Positions 46,409 through 55,299 of a DNA stretch of 64,000 bases are shown here, piece by piece. Source of the stretch: Gemmatimonadaceae bacterium (lineage in GTDB: Bacteria > Gemmatimonadota > Gemmatimonadetes > Gemmatimonadales > Gemmatimonadaceae); the NCBI GenBank assembly GCA_020846935.1, contig JADLCY010000006.1:186001-250000 (forward strand), written 5' to 3'. Under the pieces are notes generated by a model. It was not told the DNA's origin and made no database searches. It was given only the letters and a program-made list of their open reading frames with translations. The first letter of the stretch is position 1, and the number at the start of each line of letters is the position of its first letter. Position numbers and translations under genes: made by a program.

Positions 46409-48472
46409 ATGCTCTTACGGTCCGAGTCGAGGACGTCGCCGGAGGGTTCGAACGCGCTCTGGCGCGCGCGGCTGGCCGTGCTGCTGTATGCCGGCGCGAT
46501 CGCGTTTCCCGGTGTCGTCTCCCTCGCCATCAAGCGCAAACTGCTCGCCGATGAGGGCGGGGGGTACGATCTGGTCGCCTGGGCCCTCGGCCTTGCCGAT
46601 GGGACACACCTCGGTGCCCTCCGGCAGGTTGCCCTGTATCGATGGGATCTCGCCGTCGTGCTGGTCGCGCTCCCGATCGGCTGGCTGCTCTTCATTCGCT
46701 GGCTCGCACCGGGCCTCCGGGCCGCACTCACCGCGTTGACGGCGATGCTTCTCGCCGTCGCGCTGTTCATTGAGCTCAAGTGCTTCTGGGAGGTTGGCAC
46801 GTTCCTCCCATTGCACGTGCTCGCAGCCGGCGCCCTTGGGGCTGGCCGCAAGTTCGCTTCCGAGTACCTGCAAAAGGGCTCGCTGATCAAGCTTGGGGCC
46901 GTGCTGATGAGCGTCGTGGTTGCCACCGCGTTGGCCTGGTGGCTCGAACGAGGGGCTCGCGCTTCGACACGGGCGTTTCCGGGTTGGCGACTCTCAACCA
47001 TACCGCTGGCCGCCGCCGGGCTGTTCGTCGCCCTCCCCATTGTTCCGCGGACGCCCTACGATCGCAGTGCAGCCGTGATGGCGTTGGGTGAGTTCGTGGG
47101 GCGCGGCTCAAACCAGGTTCCCGAGCGTTCCAAGGGTCAGATCGCCGTTGGCGAACTCGTGGCTCAGTACCGGGAGGTGTCGCGGGCACCCGTCCCCAAC
47201 GGACGGTCTCCGTACTTCGGCAAGGCCAAGGGCTACAACGTCCTCGTGTACCTCTACGAGACGCTCCCCTTCGCCTGCTACCACGACAGCGCCACCGCCT
47301 CCTCGTATCGGGCGCTGCGTTCACTGGAGCCCAGCGCCTTCGTCGCCGAGCGTCATTACGCGACCTATCCGTACTCGCGGCGCGCGTATTTCTCGATCTA
47401 CGCGGGATGGTACCCTCCTCATGGGATGCGCGACTTCACCGACGAAACCTGGGACGACGTGAACAGTCTCGGGTCGGCCGGGATGGTGCGGAGCGCACGC
47501 GACGCCGGGTACCAGACGGCTGCCTACGTGCCGGAGCACGCCGAGAGCTGGGAAAGCGACATCGTCAGATATCGCGTGCTTGGATTCGAGCGGCACGTGG
47601 TCCCGCCGAACGCCGGCACCGTCACCGTGGCGCTTCGCAACGCGCCCGATGCCCGGTTGGGCTGGCAGCGCCCACAGGACGACTCGGCCCGCGCGCTCCT
47701 CAAACGTGACATCCGCCGTGCATCGGCCGCTGGCAAGCCCTGGTTCTTCGCGTTCAATCCGCAGCTCTCTCACGGTCCGTGGCCTAACGCGTCCACCGCG
47801 GCCAGCGCCGCCGACGCGTGTGCGCGCGGTGCGGACGTTCAGGGCGAAGTCGACCGCGGGCTTGGCGAGGTGCTTTCCCTGCTCGACTCGCTCGGGCAGC
47901 GGAAACACACCATCGTCGTCGCCCTGGGCGACCATGGTCTGCGCAATCGCGCCGAGTTCCCGCTCTTCCGCGGGGCCACGCTCGACGACATCACGTTCCA
48001 CGTCCCGATGCTCATCTCGGCACCGGGAGTGCTCGACTCCACGACGGCGATCCCGTGGCCCACGTCCCACGTCGATATCGCCCCCAGTGTACTCGACCTG
48101 CTCGGCATCGAAGCGGGTCGTCAGATGGAGCAGGGGAGCCCGATGTGGACTCCCGCGCTCAGGGATCGGCGCGTGTTCATCTTCGCGCAGGGGTACCTCG
48201 GCGTCGACGGGTACGTGGAGGCAGACCGTGCCGTGATGCTCAACTACATGCTGGGCAGCGTCTCGGAATCCCGGGGCCCGAAGCTCGAGTTCAGCCCGAA
48301 GCAGTTGCTGCAGGCCCGTGACTCGACGTCCGAGGCGGTGACCGCGCTCCTGTGGCGGGTCACGCAGATCCAGGACGGCTTCATGCAGCACCTGCCGTCG
48401 CTGTCCGCCGAGGCGCAGCGCCGCACGCCGCGAGAGGCGGCGGGAACCCTGGCCAATCCCGGGAGTCGTTAG
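46409..48472 (+). CDS. Membrane-anchored sulfatase/LTA-synthase-like protein
   Basis: This 687-residue protein, from ATG 46409 (a TTG at 46400 is in frame), has five hydrophobic segments in the first 210 residues, then an alkaline-phosphatase-fold domain. Motifs are YNVLVYLYETLPF (metal-binding strand; LtaS has a similar VIxLES), YPYSRRAYFSIYAGWYPP, where a Ser would be the nucleophile, FFAFNPQLSHGPWP and VVALGDHGLRN with Asp-His. It may transfer a phosphoglycerol or phosphoethanolamine group to an envelope glycan, or hydrolyse sulfate esters. Its stop lies in GTTAGG, the recurring core. Confidence 0.8.
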   Translation: MLLRSESRTSPEGSNALWRARLAVLLYAGAIAFPGVVSLAIKRKLLADEGGGYDLVAWALGLADGTHLGALRQVALYRWDLAVVLVALPIGWLLFIRWLAPGLRAALTALTAMLLAVALFIELKCFWEVGTFLPLHVLAAGALGAGRKFASEYLQKGSLIKLGAVLMSVVVATALAWWLERGARASTRAFPGWRLSTIPLAAAGLFVALPIVPRTPYDRSAAVMALGEFVGRGSNQVPERSKGQIAVGELVAQYREVSRAPVPNGRSPYFGKAKGYNVLVYLYETLPFACYHDSATASSYRALRSLEPSAFVAERHYATYPYSRRAYFSIYAGWYPPHGMRDFTDETWDDVNSLGSAGMVRSARDAGYQTAAYVPEHAESWESDIVRYRVLGFERHVVPPNAGTVTVALRNAPDARLGWQRPQDDSARALLKRDIRRASAAGKPWFFAFNPQLSHGPWPNASTAASAADACARGADVQGEVDRGLGEVLSLLDSLGQRKHTIVVALGDHGLRNRAEFPLFRGATLDDITFHVPMLISAPGVLDSTTAIPWPTSHVDIAPSVLDLLGIEAGRQMEQGSPMWTPALRDRRVFIFAQGYLGVDGYVEADRAVMLNYMLGSVSESRGPKLEFSPKQLLQARDSTSEAVTALLWRVTQIQDGFMQHLPSLSAEAQRRTPREAAGTLANPGSR

Positions 48473-48484
48473 GTCAGCTCGGCG

Positions 48485-48513
48485 TTGAAGCGACCCGCGG
48501 GCTCCCCTAGCTT
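48485..48513 (+). promoter_or_regulatory. Sigma70-type promoter for smpB
   Basis: TTGAAG (48485-48490), 17 bases, TAGCTT (48508-48513). It starts 12 bases after the upstream stop, and the leader to GTG 48543 is about 23 bases. Confidence 0.75.
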
Positions 48514-48542
48514 TCGGGGGCCTGCTCCCTTTCTCAGCTCCT

Positions 48543-49019
48543 GTGGTCCAACGCGCCGATTCCGCCGAGCCCGCCATCGAGTCTGTCGCCCGAAATCGGC
48601 AGGCCCGGCACGAATACCAGATCCTCGAGACCTGGGAGGCGGGGATCGTGCTGGCCGGCACCGAGGTCAAGTCGCTGCGGGAGGGCAAGGCCAACATCTC
48701 GGACGCGTATGGCATCGTCCGGGATGGCGAGGTGTACCTCCTCAACATGAACATCTCCCCCTATGAGCGCGGAGGCTACGTGAATCACGAGCCCACGCGC
48801 CTGCGGAAGCTGCTGCTCCATCAGCGAGAGATCCGCCGGCTCATCGGTGGCGTGGAGCGTCAGGGCCTGACCCTCGTTCCGCTCGAGGTGTACTTCCGGA
48901 ACGGCCGCGCGAAGGTTCGGCTGGCGCTCGCCAAGGGGAAAAAGCTGCACGACAAGCGCGACGACTCCCGCCGGCGTGATGCCGAGCGCGAGATGGCGCG
49001 CGCCTTCAGGCGTCGATGA
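48543..49019 (+). CDS. smpB: SsrA-binding protein SmpB
   Basis: This 158-residue protein starts at GTG 48543. It binds tmRNA and delivers it to stalled ribosomes. Hallmarks are RNRQARHEYQILETWEAGIV, GTEVKSLREGKANISDAY, YERGGYVNHEPTRLRKLLLH and the C-terminal basic tail AKGKKLHDKR. The stop overlaps the amidase start (ATGA). The tmRNA gene itself is not in the window. Confidence 0.96.
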   Translation: MVQRADSAEPAIESVARNRQARHEYQILETWEAGIVLAGTEVKSLREGKANISDAYGIVRDGEVYLLNMNISPYERGGYVNHEPTRLRKLLLHQREIRRLIGGVERQGLTLVPLEVYFRNGRAKVRLALAKGKKLHDKRDDSRRRDAEREMARAFRRR

Positions 49020-50230
49020 CGCGCCTGCTGTCGCTCGTTGGCATCGTCGCCGCGCTGCAGGGGCAGGCGCCGGCCTCGCTGGTGATCCGCGCTGGTGAGG
49101 TCTCCACGCCGCTGCCGGTGCTGGTCACGAGGCGCGGCCCGATGGTGCGACTCGAAGACGGGATCCAGGCGCTCGGGGCAGCCCTCGTCCGTGGTGGAAA
49201 CGACGCCTGGCGCCTGGTCATCGGTAGCGCCCAGATCGAACTGTCGGTGGGGCTCGCGGTTGCGCGCACCAGGGACGGTGTGCAGCCGCTGGCCGCACCG
49301 CCCACCATGTTCGAGGGCAAGCTGCTCGTGCCCCTGGCGCTCCTGACCGACGTCGTGCCTCGGGTGTCGACCGGATACACCTACTCGGCGGGGGTGCTCT
49401 CCTGGGCGGGTGTGCGGACGCGCGTGGCCGCGCCCGCACCCGCAGCGTCCTCGCCCCCGCGGTCGACGATGCCGAGTCCTGACGCTGGAGGACGCCGCGA
49501 GCCGCCGCCGCGCCTCGTGGTGGTGGATGCCGGGCACGGGGGCCCCGACAAGGGCATGCAGGGGCCGATCGGTGTGTCGCGAAAGGTGCTGGAGAAAGAC
49601 ATCACGCTTGGCGTTGCGCGCCGGTTGCGCGACGCGCTCAGGCAGCGCGACGTCGCGGTGGTCATGACCCGCACGTCAGATACCTTGATCGCCCTGGGAG
49701 ATCGTGGTCGGATTGCGAATCAGGCCAAGGCCACGCTCTTCGTGTCGATTCACGTGAACGCGGCCAACCCCCGCTGGCGCGACCCGGGAGCGGCGCGCGG
49801 ATTCGAGACGTATTTCCTCTCCGAGGCCAAGACCGACGATGAGCGCCGAGTCGAGGCCATGGAAAACGAGGCGGTGAAATACGAGGGTGAGGCCGAGATC
49901 GACGCGGGGGATCCGGTGTCGTTCATCCTCAACGACATGAAGCAGAACGAGTACCTCCGTGAGTCGAGCGACCTCGCCGCCGCGATCCAGGCGCGCCTGG
50001 CGCGGATGCATCCCGGCCCCGATCGCGGCGTCAAGCAGGCGGGCTTCAAGGTCCTGGTCACGGCGTTCATGCCTGCGGTGCTCGTCGAAATCGGCTTCGG
50101 ATCCAATCGCGCCGAGTCGCGCTACATCGCCTCTGCCGAGGGGCAGAATGAGCTGGCGGCAGCGATCGCGGACGCCGTCGTCGAGTACCTCGATCGACTG
50201 GGAAAGAAGATGCAGGCAGGGCCCTCGTGA
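49016..50230 (+). CDS. N-acetylmuramoyl-L-alanine amidase (zinc amidase, AmiC-like)
   Basis: This 404-residue protein has a signal-like N-terminus (LLSLVGIVAALQGQAPA). About 130 residues follow that may form a stalk or wall-binding beta region (PTMFEGKLLVPLALLTDVVP). The catalytic Amidase_3 domain starts near residue 160: VVDAGHGGPDKG (zinc His), MTRTSDTLIALGDRGRIANQ, SIHVNAANPRW and VLVEIGFGSNRAES with the catalytic Glu. It would cleave the amide bond between MurNAc and the peptide in the periplasm. It is coupled to smpB and to pyrD by 4-base overlaps. Confidence 0.9.
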   Translation: MTRLLSLVGIVAALQGQAPASLVIRAGEVSTPLPVLVTRRGPMVRLEDGIQALGAALVRGGNDAWRLVIGSAQIELSVGLAVARTRDGVQPLAAPPTMFEGKLLVPLALLTDVVPRVSTGYTYSAGVLSWAGVRTRVAAPAPAASSPPRSTMPSPDAGGRREPPPRLVVVDAGHGGPDKGMQGPIGVSRKVLEKDITLGVARRLRDALRQRDVAVVMTRTSDTLIALGDRGRIANQAKATLFVSIHVNAANPRWRDPGAARGFETYFLSEAKTDDERRVEAMENEAVKYEGEAEIDAGDPVSFILNDMKQNEYLRESSDLAAAIQARLARMHPGPDRGVKQAGFKVLVTAFMPAVLVEIGFGSNRAESRYIASAEGQNELAAAIADAVVEYLDRLGKKMQAGPS

Positions 50231-51156
50231 GTGTCGCGAGTCTCGTGGGCGATGTCGGTGGCATTCCCCTGCAGAACCCGGTACTGCTCGCGGCGGGAAC
50301 GGCCGCGTACGGTGACGAACTCGATGGGGTGATGGACCTCGAGTCGCTGGGCGGACTGGTGACGAAGGCGGTGAGTCTCGAGGCACGACCTGGGGCACCA
50401 TCGCCGCGCGTCGCCGACTTTCCCGGCGGCATGATCAACGCGATTGGCTTGGCCAATCCCGGTGTGGAGGCGGTGCGCGCCACGCACCTGCCGTGGCTGG
50501 CCGCCAACGTGCGCCGGGCCCGAGTGCTCGTGAACGTGGTGGGCTACGCGGTGGAGGACTACGCCGCGGTCATCACGCGGCTCGACGACGCACCCGGCAA
50601 GCAGGGCTACGAGCTCAACGTGTCCTGTCCGAACGTGAAGGCTGGCGGCATGGAGTTCGGCGCCGACATCGGCGCGCTCGAGGACCTCGTGCGGCGCGCG
50701 CGCGGTGCGACCGACCTGCCGCTGTTCGTCAAGCTATCGCCCACGCTGCCGGACCTCGTGCGGAGCGCGGAAGTCGCGTTAGGCGCTGGCGCGACGGGCC
50801 TGACGCTCGTGAACACGTGGCCGGGCCTGGTCATCGACGTCGACACGCGGAAGCCCGCCCTCGGCTTCGGGACCGGCGGCGTGAGCGGTCCGGGGCTGTT
50901 GCCGATCGGGCTCCTGGCGACGTGGAAGGTGTGGAAAGCCACACACGCGCCGATCATCGGGGTCGGAGGGATCGCGAGCGCCAACGATGTGCTGCAATAT
51001 CTCATGGCGGGCGCGAGCGCTGTCGGTATCGGCACGGCCGCCCTGCGCGACCCGCGGCTCCCGCATCGCGTCGTTCGCGGCCTCGAGGCATGGTGCCGCG
51101 ACACTGGCGTTGCCGCATTGTCCTCCCTTCGAGGCACCCTGCAGTGGCCGACCTGA
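50227..51156 (+). CDS. pyrD: Dihydroorotate dehydrogenase, class 1 (1B-like)
   Basis: This 309-residue protein starts at GTG 50227. It is an FMN enzyme of pyrimidine synthesis: GIPLQNPVLLAAGTAAYGDE, LVTKAVSLEARPGAPSPRV, ELNVSCPNVKAGG with catalytic Cys, LFVKLSPTLPDLV, and GVGGIASANDVLQYLMAGAS. The active-site Cys marks class 1; the NAD-linked class 1B needs a PyrK partner, which is not in the window. It overlaps the amidase by 4 bases and pyrF by 13. Confidence 0.94.
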   Translation: MSVASLVGDVGGIPLQNPVLLAAGTAAYGDELDGVMDLESLGGLVTKAVSLEARPGAPSPRVADFPGGMINAIGLANPGVEAVRATHLPWLAANVRRARVLVNVVGYAVEDYAAVITRLDDAPGKQGYELNVSCPNVKAGGMEFGADIGALEDLVRRARGATDLPLFVKLSPTLPDLVRSAEVALGAGATGLTLVNTWPGLVIDVDTRKPALGFGTGGVSGPGLLPIGLLATWKVWKATHAPIIGVGGIASANDVLQYLMAGASAVGIGTAALRDPRLPHRVVRGLEAWCRDTGVAALSSLRGTLQWPT

Positions 51157-51848
51157 GCGCCGTCCCGATCGTTGCCCTCGATGTCCCGTCCGAACACGAG
51201 GCCATGGCGCTCGTGCGTGAACTGGGACCCCTGGCCGGCTGGTACAAGGTGGGTGGTGAGCTGTTCACCGCGTGCGGGCCGTCCGTGGTACGGGCCATCA
51301 GGGCCAGCGGCCGACAGGTGTTTCTCGACCTCAAGTTTCACGACATCCCGAATACGGTGCGCGCGTCCGCCCGTTCCGCGGCGGGGCTTGGCGCCTCGAT
51401 GATCACCGTGCACGCGTCGGGAGGGGCAACCATGGTGCGTGCGGCGGTGGAGGGGGCCGGGCCAACCTGTCACGTCATGGGCGTGACCGTGCTGACGTCA
51501 ATGGATGCACCGTCGCTGGCGGAAACGTGGGGGAGGGTGGAGAGCGGGGTGGAGCTGCTGGGGGAAGTGGTCCGACTGGCGGGGATCTGTGCCGGGGCGG
51601 GGACGCACGGCGTGGTCTGCTCGGGGCATGAGGCGTCGGCGATCGTGGAGCGGTTTTCGGGCCTGAACCCCCTGGTGCCGGGGATCCGGTTTGCCGAGGG
51701 GTCGTCGCACGATCAGGTGCGGGTGATGACGCCGCGGCGGGCGGTGGAGGTGGGGGCCCGGTATCTCGTATTGGGGCGGGCCGTGACCGCGGCGCCCGAT
51801 CCGCGCTCGGCGATGCAGCGGGTGTTGGACGACATTCGCGCCACGTGA
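51144..51848 (+). CDS. pyrF: Orotidine 5'-phosphate decarboxylase
   Basis: This 234-residue protein starts at GTG 51144, inside the end of pyrD. Family motifs are PIVALDVPSEHEAMALV, the catalytic DLKFHDIPNTV (Asp-Lys-x-His-Asp), ITVHASGGATMVRAA and VPGIRFAEGSSHDQ, ending in YLVLGRAVTAAPDP with the phosphate-binding Arg. It decarboxylates orotidine monophosphate to UMP, the last step of the pathway that starts with carB (56505). Confidence 0.95.
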   Translation: MADLSAVPIVALDVPSEHEAMALVRELGPLAGWYKVGGELFTACGPSVVRAIRASGRQVFLDLKFHDIPNTVRASARSAAGLGASMITVHASGGATMVRAAVEGAGPTCHVMGVTVLTSMDAPSLAETWGRVESGVELLGEVVRLAGICAGAGTHGVVCSGHEASAIVERFSGLNPLVPGIRFAEGSSHDQVRVMTPRRAVEVGARYLVLGRAVTAAPDPRSAMQRVLDDIRAT

Positions 51849-51869
51849 GCGGGGAGTGTGATCGTCCCC

Positions 51870-51898
51870 TTGCATGGGCTCCGTAACCCCCGTAATTT
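51870..51898 (+). promoter_or_regulatory. Sigma70-type promoter for the rpmJ-rplQ ribosomal operon
   Basis: TTGCAT (51870-51875), 17 bases, TAATTT (51893-51898). It begins 22 bases after the pyrF stop. The leader to rpmJ (51957) is about 52 bases. Confidence 0.75.
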
Positions 51899-51956
51899 GA
51901 GCGTCTTGCCCGATTTCGGGGCATTTCAGAATCCAGGCGCGTACGGGAGTGTTACC

Positions 51957-52073
51957 GTGAAAGTTCGGACCAGCGTGAAGCCGATCTGCGAGCACTGCAA
52001 GGTGGTCAAGCGATCGGGCGTGACACGCATCATCTGCAAGCGCAACCCTAAGCACAAGCAGCGGCAGGGCTGA
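51957..52073 (+). CDS. rpmJ: 50S ribosomal protein L36
   Basis: This 38-residue protein starts at GTG 51957. The sequence is [20 protein letters not shown] and then [17 protein letters not shown]; the cysteines and His (C-x2-C, later C and H) bind zinc, so this is the zinc form. It is followed after 1 base by rpsM. In most bacteria secY, adk, map and infA precede it; here pyrF does. Confidence 0.96.
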   Translation: MKVRTSVKPICEHCKVVKRSGVTRIICKRNPKHKQRQG

Positions 52074-52074
52074 C

Positions 52075-52452
52075 ATGGCACGCATTTCCGGTGTAGACCT
52101 TCCGCGCGAAAAGCGCGTCGAGATCGGGCTCACGTACATCTTCGGGATCGGGCGCGCGACGGCGCAGGCCATCCTCGAGAAGTCCGGAGTGAGCCCGGAC
52201 CTTCGTGTGCGCGACCTGACGGAAGCCGACGTCAACAAGCTGCGTCAGACGATCGAAAAGGACCATCGCGTGGAGGGCGCGCTGCGCACCGAGATCGCGA
52301 TGAACATCAAGCGCCTGATGGACATCGGGTCGTATCGCGGGATCCGGCATCGCCGCGGCCTTCCGGTCCGCGGGCAGCGTACTCACACCAACGCGCGCAC
52401 CAAGAAGGGGCCGCGCCGCGCCATCGCGGGCAAGAAGAAGGTGACCAAGTAG
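52075..52452 (+). CDS. rpsM: 30S ribosomal protein S13
   Basis: This 125-residue protein fits S13: [33 protein letters not shown], and the C-terminal [20 protein letters not shown], then [13 protein letters not shown]. It contacts the 30S head and the P-site tRNA. Confidence 0.97.
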   Translation: MARISGVDLPREKRVEIGLTYIFGIGRATAQAILEKSGVSPDLRVRDLTEADVNKLRQTIEKDHRVEGALRTEIAMNIKRLMDIGSYRGIRHRRGLPVRGQRTHTNARTKKGPRRAIAGKKKVTK

Positions 52453-52456
52453 TCCT

Positions 52457-52834
52457 ATGGCAACTGGAAAGAAGACCAAGCGCGTCGTGGAGGCGGAAGG
52501 CATCGCCCACGTCAACGCCACGTTCAACAACACGCTGGTGACCATCACCGACGTCCACGGGAATACCGTGTCGTGGGGCACGTCGGGCAAGGCGGGCTTC
52601 AAGGGGTCCAAGAAGTCGACGCCGTTTGCCGCCACCGTCGCCGCCGAGCAGTGCGCGCGCGAAGCGCTCTCCGCCGGAGTGCGCCGGGTGCATGTGCGCG
52701 TGCAGGGCCCGGGGAGCGGTCGCGAGTCCGCCGTGCAGGCGCTGGCCGCCGCCGGTCTGCAGGTCAAGTCGATCAAGGACGTCACGCCGATTCCGCACAA
52801 CGGCTGCCGTCCCCCCAAGCGCCGGAGGGTCTGA
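52457..52834 (+). CDS. rpsK: 30S ribosomal protein S11
   Basis: This 125-residue protein has the S11 signature: [34 protein letters not shown]-like region ([17 protein letters not shown]), [19 protein letters not shown] and the end RPPKRRRV. It sits on the 30S platform. It lies 4 bases after rpsM. Confidence 0.97.
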   Translation: MATGKKTKRVVEAEGIAHVNATFNNTLVTITDVHGNTVSWGTSGKAGFKGSKKSTPFAATVAAEQCAREALSAGVRRVHVRVQGPGSGRESAVQALAAAGLQVKSIKDVTPIPHNGCRPPKRRRV

Positions 52835-52837
52835 GTC

Positions 52838-53470
52838 ATGCGCTACACCGGACCCAGCTGCCGTCAGTGCCGTCGCGAGGGCACCAAGCTGTTCCTCAAG
52901 GGCACCAAGTGTTTCACCGAGAAGTGCCCGGTCGAGCGTCGCCCCTATGCCCCCGGCCAGCACGGTCAGGCCCAGGCGCGCCGCCGCAAGGCATCGGAGT
53001 ACTCCAAGCAGCTCCGCGAGAAGCAGAAGATCAAGCGCATCTACGGGGTGAGCGAACAGCAGTTCCGCAACACCTTCGAAAAGGTGGCCAAACTTCCGGG
53101 CATCACCGGCCACAACCTGCTCGCCGCGCTGGAGAGCCGCCTGGACAACATGGTGTACCGGATGGGATTCGCCGCGAGCCGCAAGGCGGCGCGTCAGCTG
53201 ATCCGTCACGGCCACATCGAGGTGGATCGCAAGCCGGTCGACATCCCGAGCTTTGCCGTTCGCCCGGGCGCCGAAGTCCGCGTGCATGGCAAGTCGCGCG
53301 ACAACGTGTGGGTGAAGGAAGCCATGGAGCATTCCGCGCGCGGCGCGTTGCCCTCGTGGCTGGCGGTGGACCGCGACTCCTTCAGTGGCCGCATGCTCGA
53401 GCGCCCCACGCGCCCGACCATCGCGATCGCCGCGCAGGAACAGCTGGTCGTCGAGTTGTACTCGAAGTAG
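52838..53470 (+). CDS. rpsD: 30S ribosomal protein S4 (zinc-containing form)
   Basis: This 210-residue protein has an N-terminal zinc knuckle (CRQCRREG, then KCFTEKC), SEYSKQLREKQKIKRIYGV and the S4 RNA-binding domain (LESRLDNMVYRMGFA, RQLIRHGHIEVD). It nucleates the 30S body. It is followed by a 153-base gap with a weak hairpin and T-run, then rpoA. Confidence 0.97.
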   Translation: MRYTGPSCRQCRREGTKLFLKGTKCFTEKCPVERRPYAPGQHGQAQARRRKASEYSKQLREKQKIKRIYGVSEQQFRNTFEKVAKLPGITGHNLLAALESRLDNMVYRMGFAASRKAARQLIRHGHIEVDRKPVDIPSFAVRPGAEVRVHGKSRDNVWVKEAMEHSARGALPSWLAVDRDSFSGRMLERPTRPTIAIAAQEQLVVELYSK

Positions 53471-53486
53471 GCAACAGGCTCCAGCC

Positions 53487-53512
53487 GCGTCACCGCAGAC
53501 GCACGGTTTTTT
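53487..53512 (+). terminator. Weak hairpin with T6 between rpsD and rpoA (possible attenuator)
   Basis: GCGTC (53487-53491) pairs with GACGC (53498-53502); ACGG then TTTTTT (53507-53512) follows. A five-pair stem four bases from the T-run is weak, so it might only reduce read-through. No promoter of the TTG-N17-TAnnnT form is visible between it and rpoA. Confidence 0.35.
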
Positions 53513-53623
53513 CAGGATTCACTGGTCGGGACCCTGACTCCCATACGAACTCACCGCGCGTCAGGGGCGGGGTGAGGCGTCGCCGGGACCGTTCCCCGGT
53601 CGGACCCACAGGACACGCACCTC

Positions 53624-54697
53624 ATGGCACAAGCGATCGATATCAAGGGACTGGTTCGCCCCCACCTCGTCGAGGTCAGCAAGCGGGAGGAGAACGCCAA
53701 CATCGCCGAGTTCGTGCTCCAGCCCCTGGAGCGCGGCTACGGACACACGTTGGGCAACGCGATGCGCCGCATGCTGCTGTCGTCGCTGCGCGGCGCCGCG
53801 ATCTGGGGCTTCCGCATCGACGGCGTCGTCCACGAGCACCAGACCATTCAGGGCGTGGTCGAGGACGTGCATCAGATCATCGCCAACCTCAAGACGCTCG
53901 TGCTCTCGATGCACGACGACGTTGAGGAGGCCGTGCTCCGCATCTCCAAGGGTGAGGCCGGCCCGGTCACCGCTGGTGACATCGGGGAGTCAGGCTCGGT
54001 GCGCGTCGTCAATCCTTCGCACCACATCCTCACGCTGCAGGACCGTCGGGACATCAGCATCGAGCTGTACGTGCGCAAGGGTCGCGGCTACGTCGAGTCC
54101 GAACAGCATGCGCTCGATCGCGGCCTCCCGATCGACCTGGTGCGCATCGACTCGATCTACAACCCGGTGCGTCGCGCGAACTTCACGGTGGCGGAAACCC
54201 GCGTGGGCCAGCGCACCGACTACGACCGGCTGACGCTCACCGTCGAGACCAACGGAACCATCACTCCCGAAGAAGCGGTCTCCTACGCGGCGGCCCTGGC
54301 GCAGTCCCACTTCCAGTACTTCGCCTCCTTCGGATCGCATACCTCGACGCCCATGTCCTTTGGCGGCGACGGCAACGGTGGCGATGGCGCGCGTCTGGCC
54401 CAGCTGTTCAAGACGCCGATCGACGACCTCGAACTCTCGGTCCGCTCCGTCAACTCGCTGAAGAACTCGAGCATCCGCAGCCTGGGTGACCTCGTGCGGC
54501 AGACGGAGAACCAGATCCTCCAGGTCAAGAACTTCGGCAAGAAGTCGCTCCAGGAAATCGCCGACCTCCTCGAGCGGGAAGGCCTCAATTTCGGCATGCG
54601 CTACGAAGATGGTGGCGATGGCGTCCGCATCATCGACTGGGGCACGGCCCCCAGCCGCGCGGCCGCCAATGCGCCTGACGACGAAGAGGAGCAATAG
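53624..54697 (+). CDS. rpoA: RNA polymerase alpha subunit
   Basis: This 357-residue protein has an N-terminal dimerisation domain (FVLQPLERGYGHTLGNAMRR, SSLRGAAIWGFRIDGVVHEH, TVAETRVGQRTDYDRL) and an alpha-CTD (LELSVRSVNSLKNSSIRSLG, then KNFGKKSLQEIADLLEREGL) that binds UP elements and activators. It is about 25 residues longer than the common 330, mainly in the linker (GGDGNGGDGARLAQ) and the C-tail. Confidence 0.97.
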   Translation: MAQAIDIKGLVRPHLVEVSKREENANIAEFVLQPLERGYGHTLGNAMRRMLLSSLRGAAIWGFRIDGVVHEHQTIQGVVEDVHQIIANLKTLVLSMHDDVEEAVLRISKGEAGPVTAGDIGESGSVRVVNPSHHILTLQDRRDISIELYVRKGRGYVESEQHALDRGLPIDLVRIDSIYNPVRRANFTVAETRVGQRTDYDRLTLTVETNGTITPEEAVSYAAALAQSHFQYFASFGSHTSTPMSFGGDGNGGDGARLAQLFKTPIDDLELSVRSVNSLKNSSIRSLGDLVRQTENQILQVKNFGKKSLQEIADLLEREGLNFGMRYEDGGDGVRIIDWGTAPSRAAANAPDDEEEQ

Positions 54698-54700
54698 ACC

Positions 54701-55057
54701 ATGCGCCACCGCAAAGCGGGACGGCAGCTCCGGCGCACGAGCGAGCAGAAGCTCGCCCTGATGCGCGGGCTCGCCTCGTCCCTGTTCGAGCACGGAGCGA
54801 TCGAGACCACCGAGGCCAAGGCCAAGGAACTCCGACCGTTCGTGGAGAAGCTCATCACCAAGGCGAAGTCCGGCACGCTTCACGCGCGTCGCCTCGCCGG
54901 CAGGCACATTCACAAGCGCGAGACCGCCGACAAGCTCTTCCAGGAGATCGGCCCCAGGTTCCTCAAGCGGGCCGGTGGCTACACGCGCATCCTCAAGACC
55001 GGGCACCGCAAAGGTGACGGCGCCGAGATGGCCCGCATCGAGCTGGTGGAAAGCTGA
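54701..55057 (+). CDS. rplQ: 50S ribosomal protein L17
   Basis: This 118-residue protein matches L17: MRHRKAGRQLRRTSEQKLAL, ETTEAKAKELRPFVEKLIT, RAGGYTRILKTGHRKGDGAE and the end ARIELVE. It lies 3 bases after rpoA and 1 base before rpmB. Confidence 0.97.
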   Translation: MRHRKAGRQLRRTSEQKLALMRGLASSLFEHGAIETTEAKAKELRPFVEKLITKAKSGTLHARRLAGRHIHKRETADKLFQEIGPRFLKRAGGYTRILKTGHRKGDGAEMARIELVES

Positions 55058-55058
55058 T

Positions 55059-55280
55059 ATGCCGATCAATCGCAGCCGCTGCTACTCGTGCGACAAGGGC
55101 GTCGCCTACGGCAACAACGTGTCTCACGCCAACAACAAGGTCCGCCGCACCTGGAAGCCGAACCTCCAGGTGGTGCGCGTGCAGGTTGACGGCGGCAAGA
55201 TCGTGAAGGTCAAGGTCTGCACCCGCTGCCTGGCCGCCGGCAAGGTCCGGCGGGCACCAAGAGCCGCCCGCGTCGCATAA
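55059..55280 (+). CDS. rpmB: 50S ribosomal protein L28 (zinc-ribbon form)
   Basis: This 73-residue protein starts at ATG 55059. It has a zinc ribbon (SRCYSCDKGVAYGNNVSHAN, later VKVCTRCLAAGKV) and the L28 core NKVRRTWKPNLQVVRVQVDG. L28 is usually encoded with L33 or alone; here it closes the alpha operon. A strong terminator follows 19 bases later. Confidence 0.94.
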   Translation: MPINRSRCYSCDKGVAYGNNVSHANNKVRRTWKPNLQVVRVQVDGGKIVKVKVCTRCLAAGKVRRAPRAARVA

Positions 55281-55299
55281 CGAGGCGCGTCGACGATGC

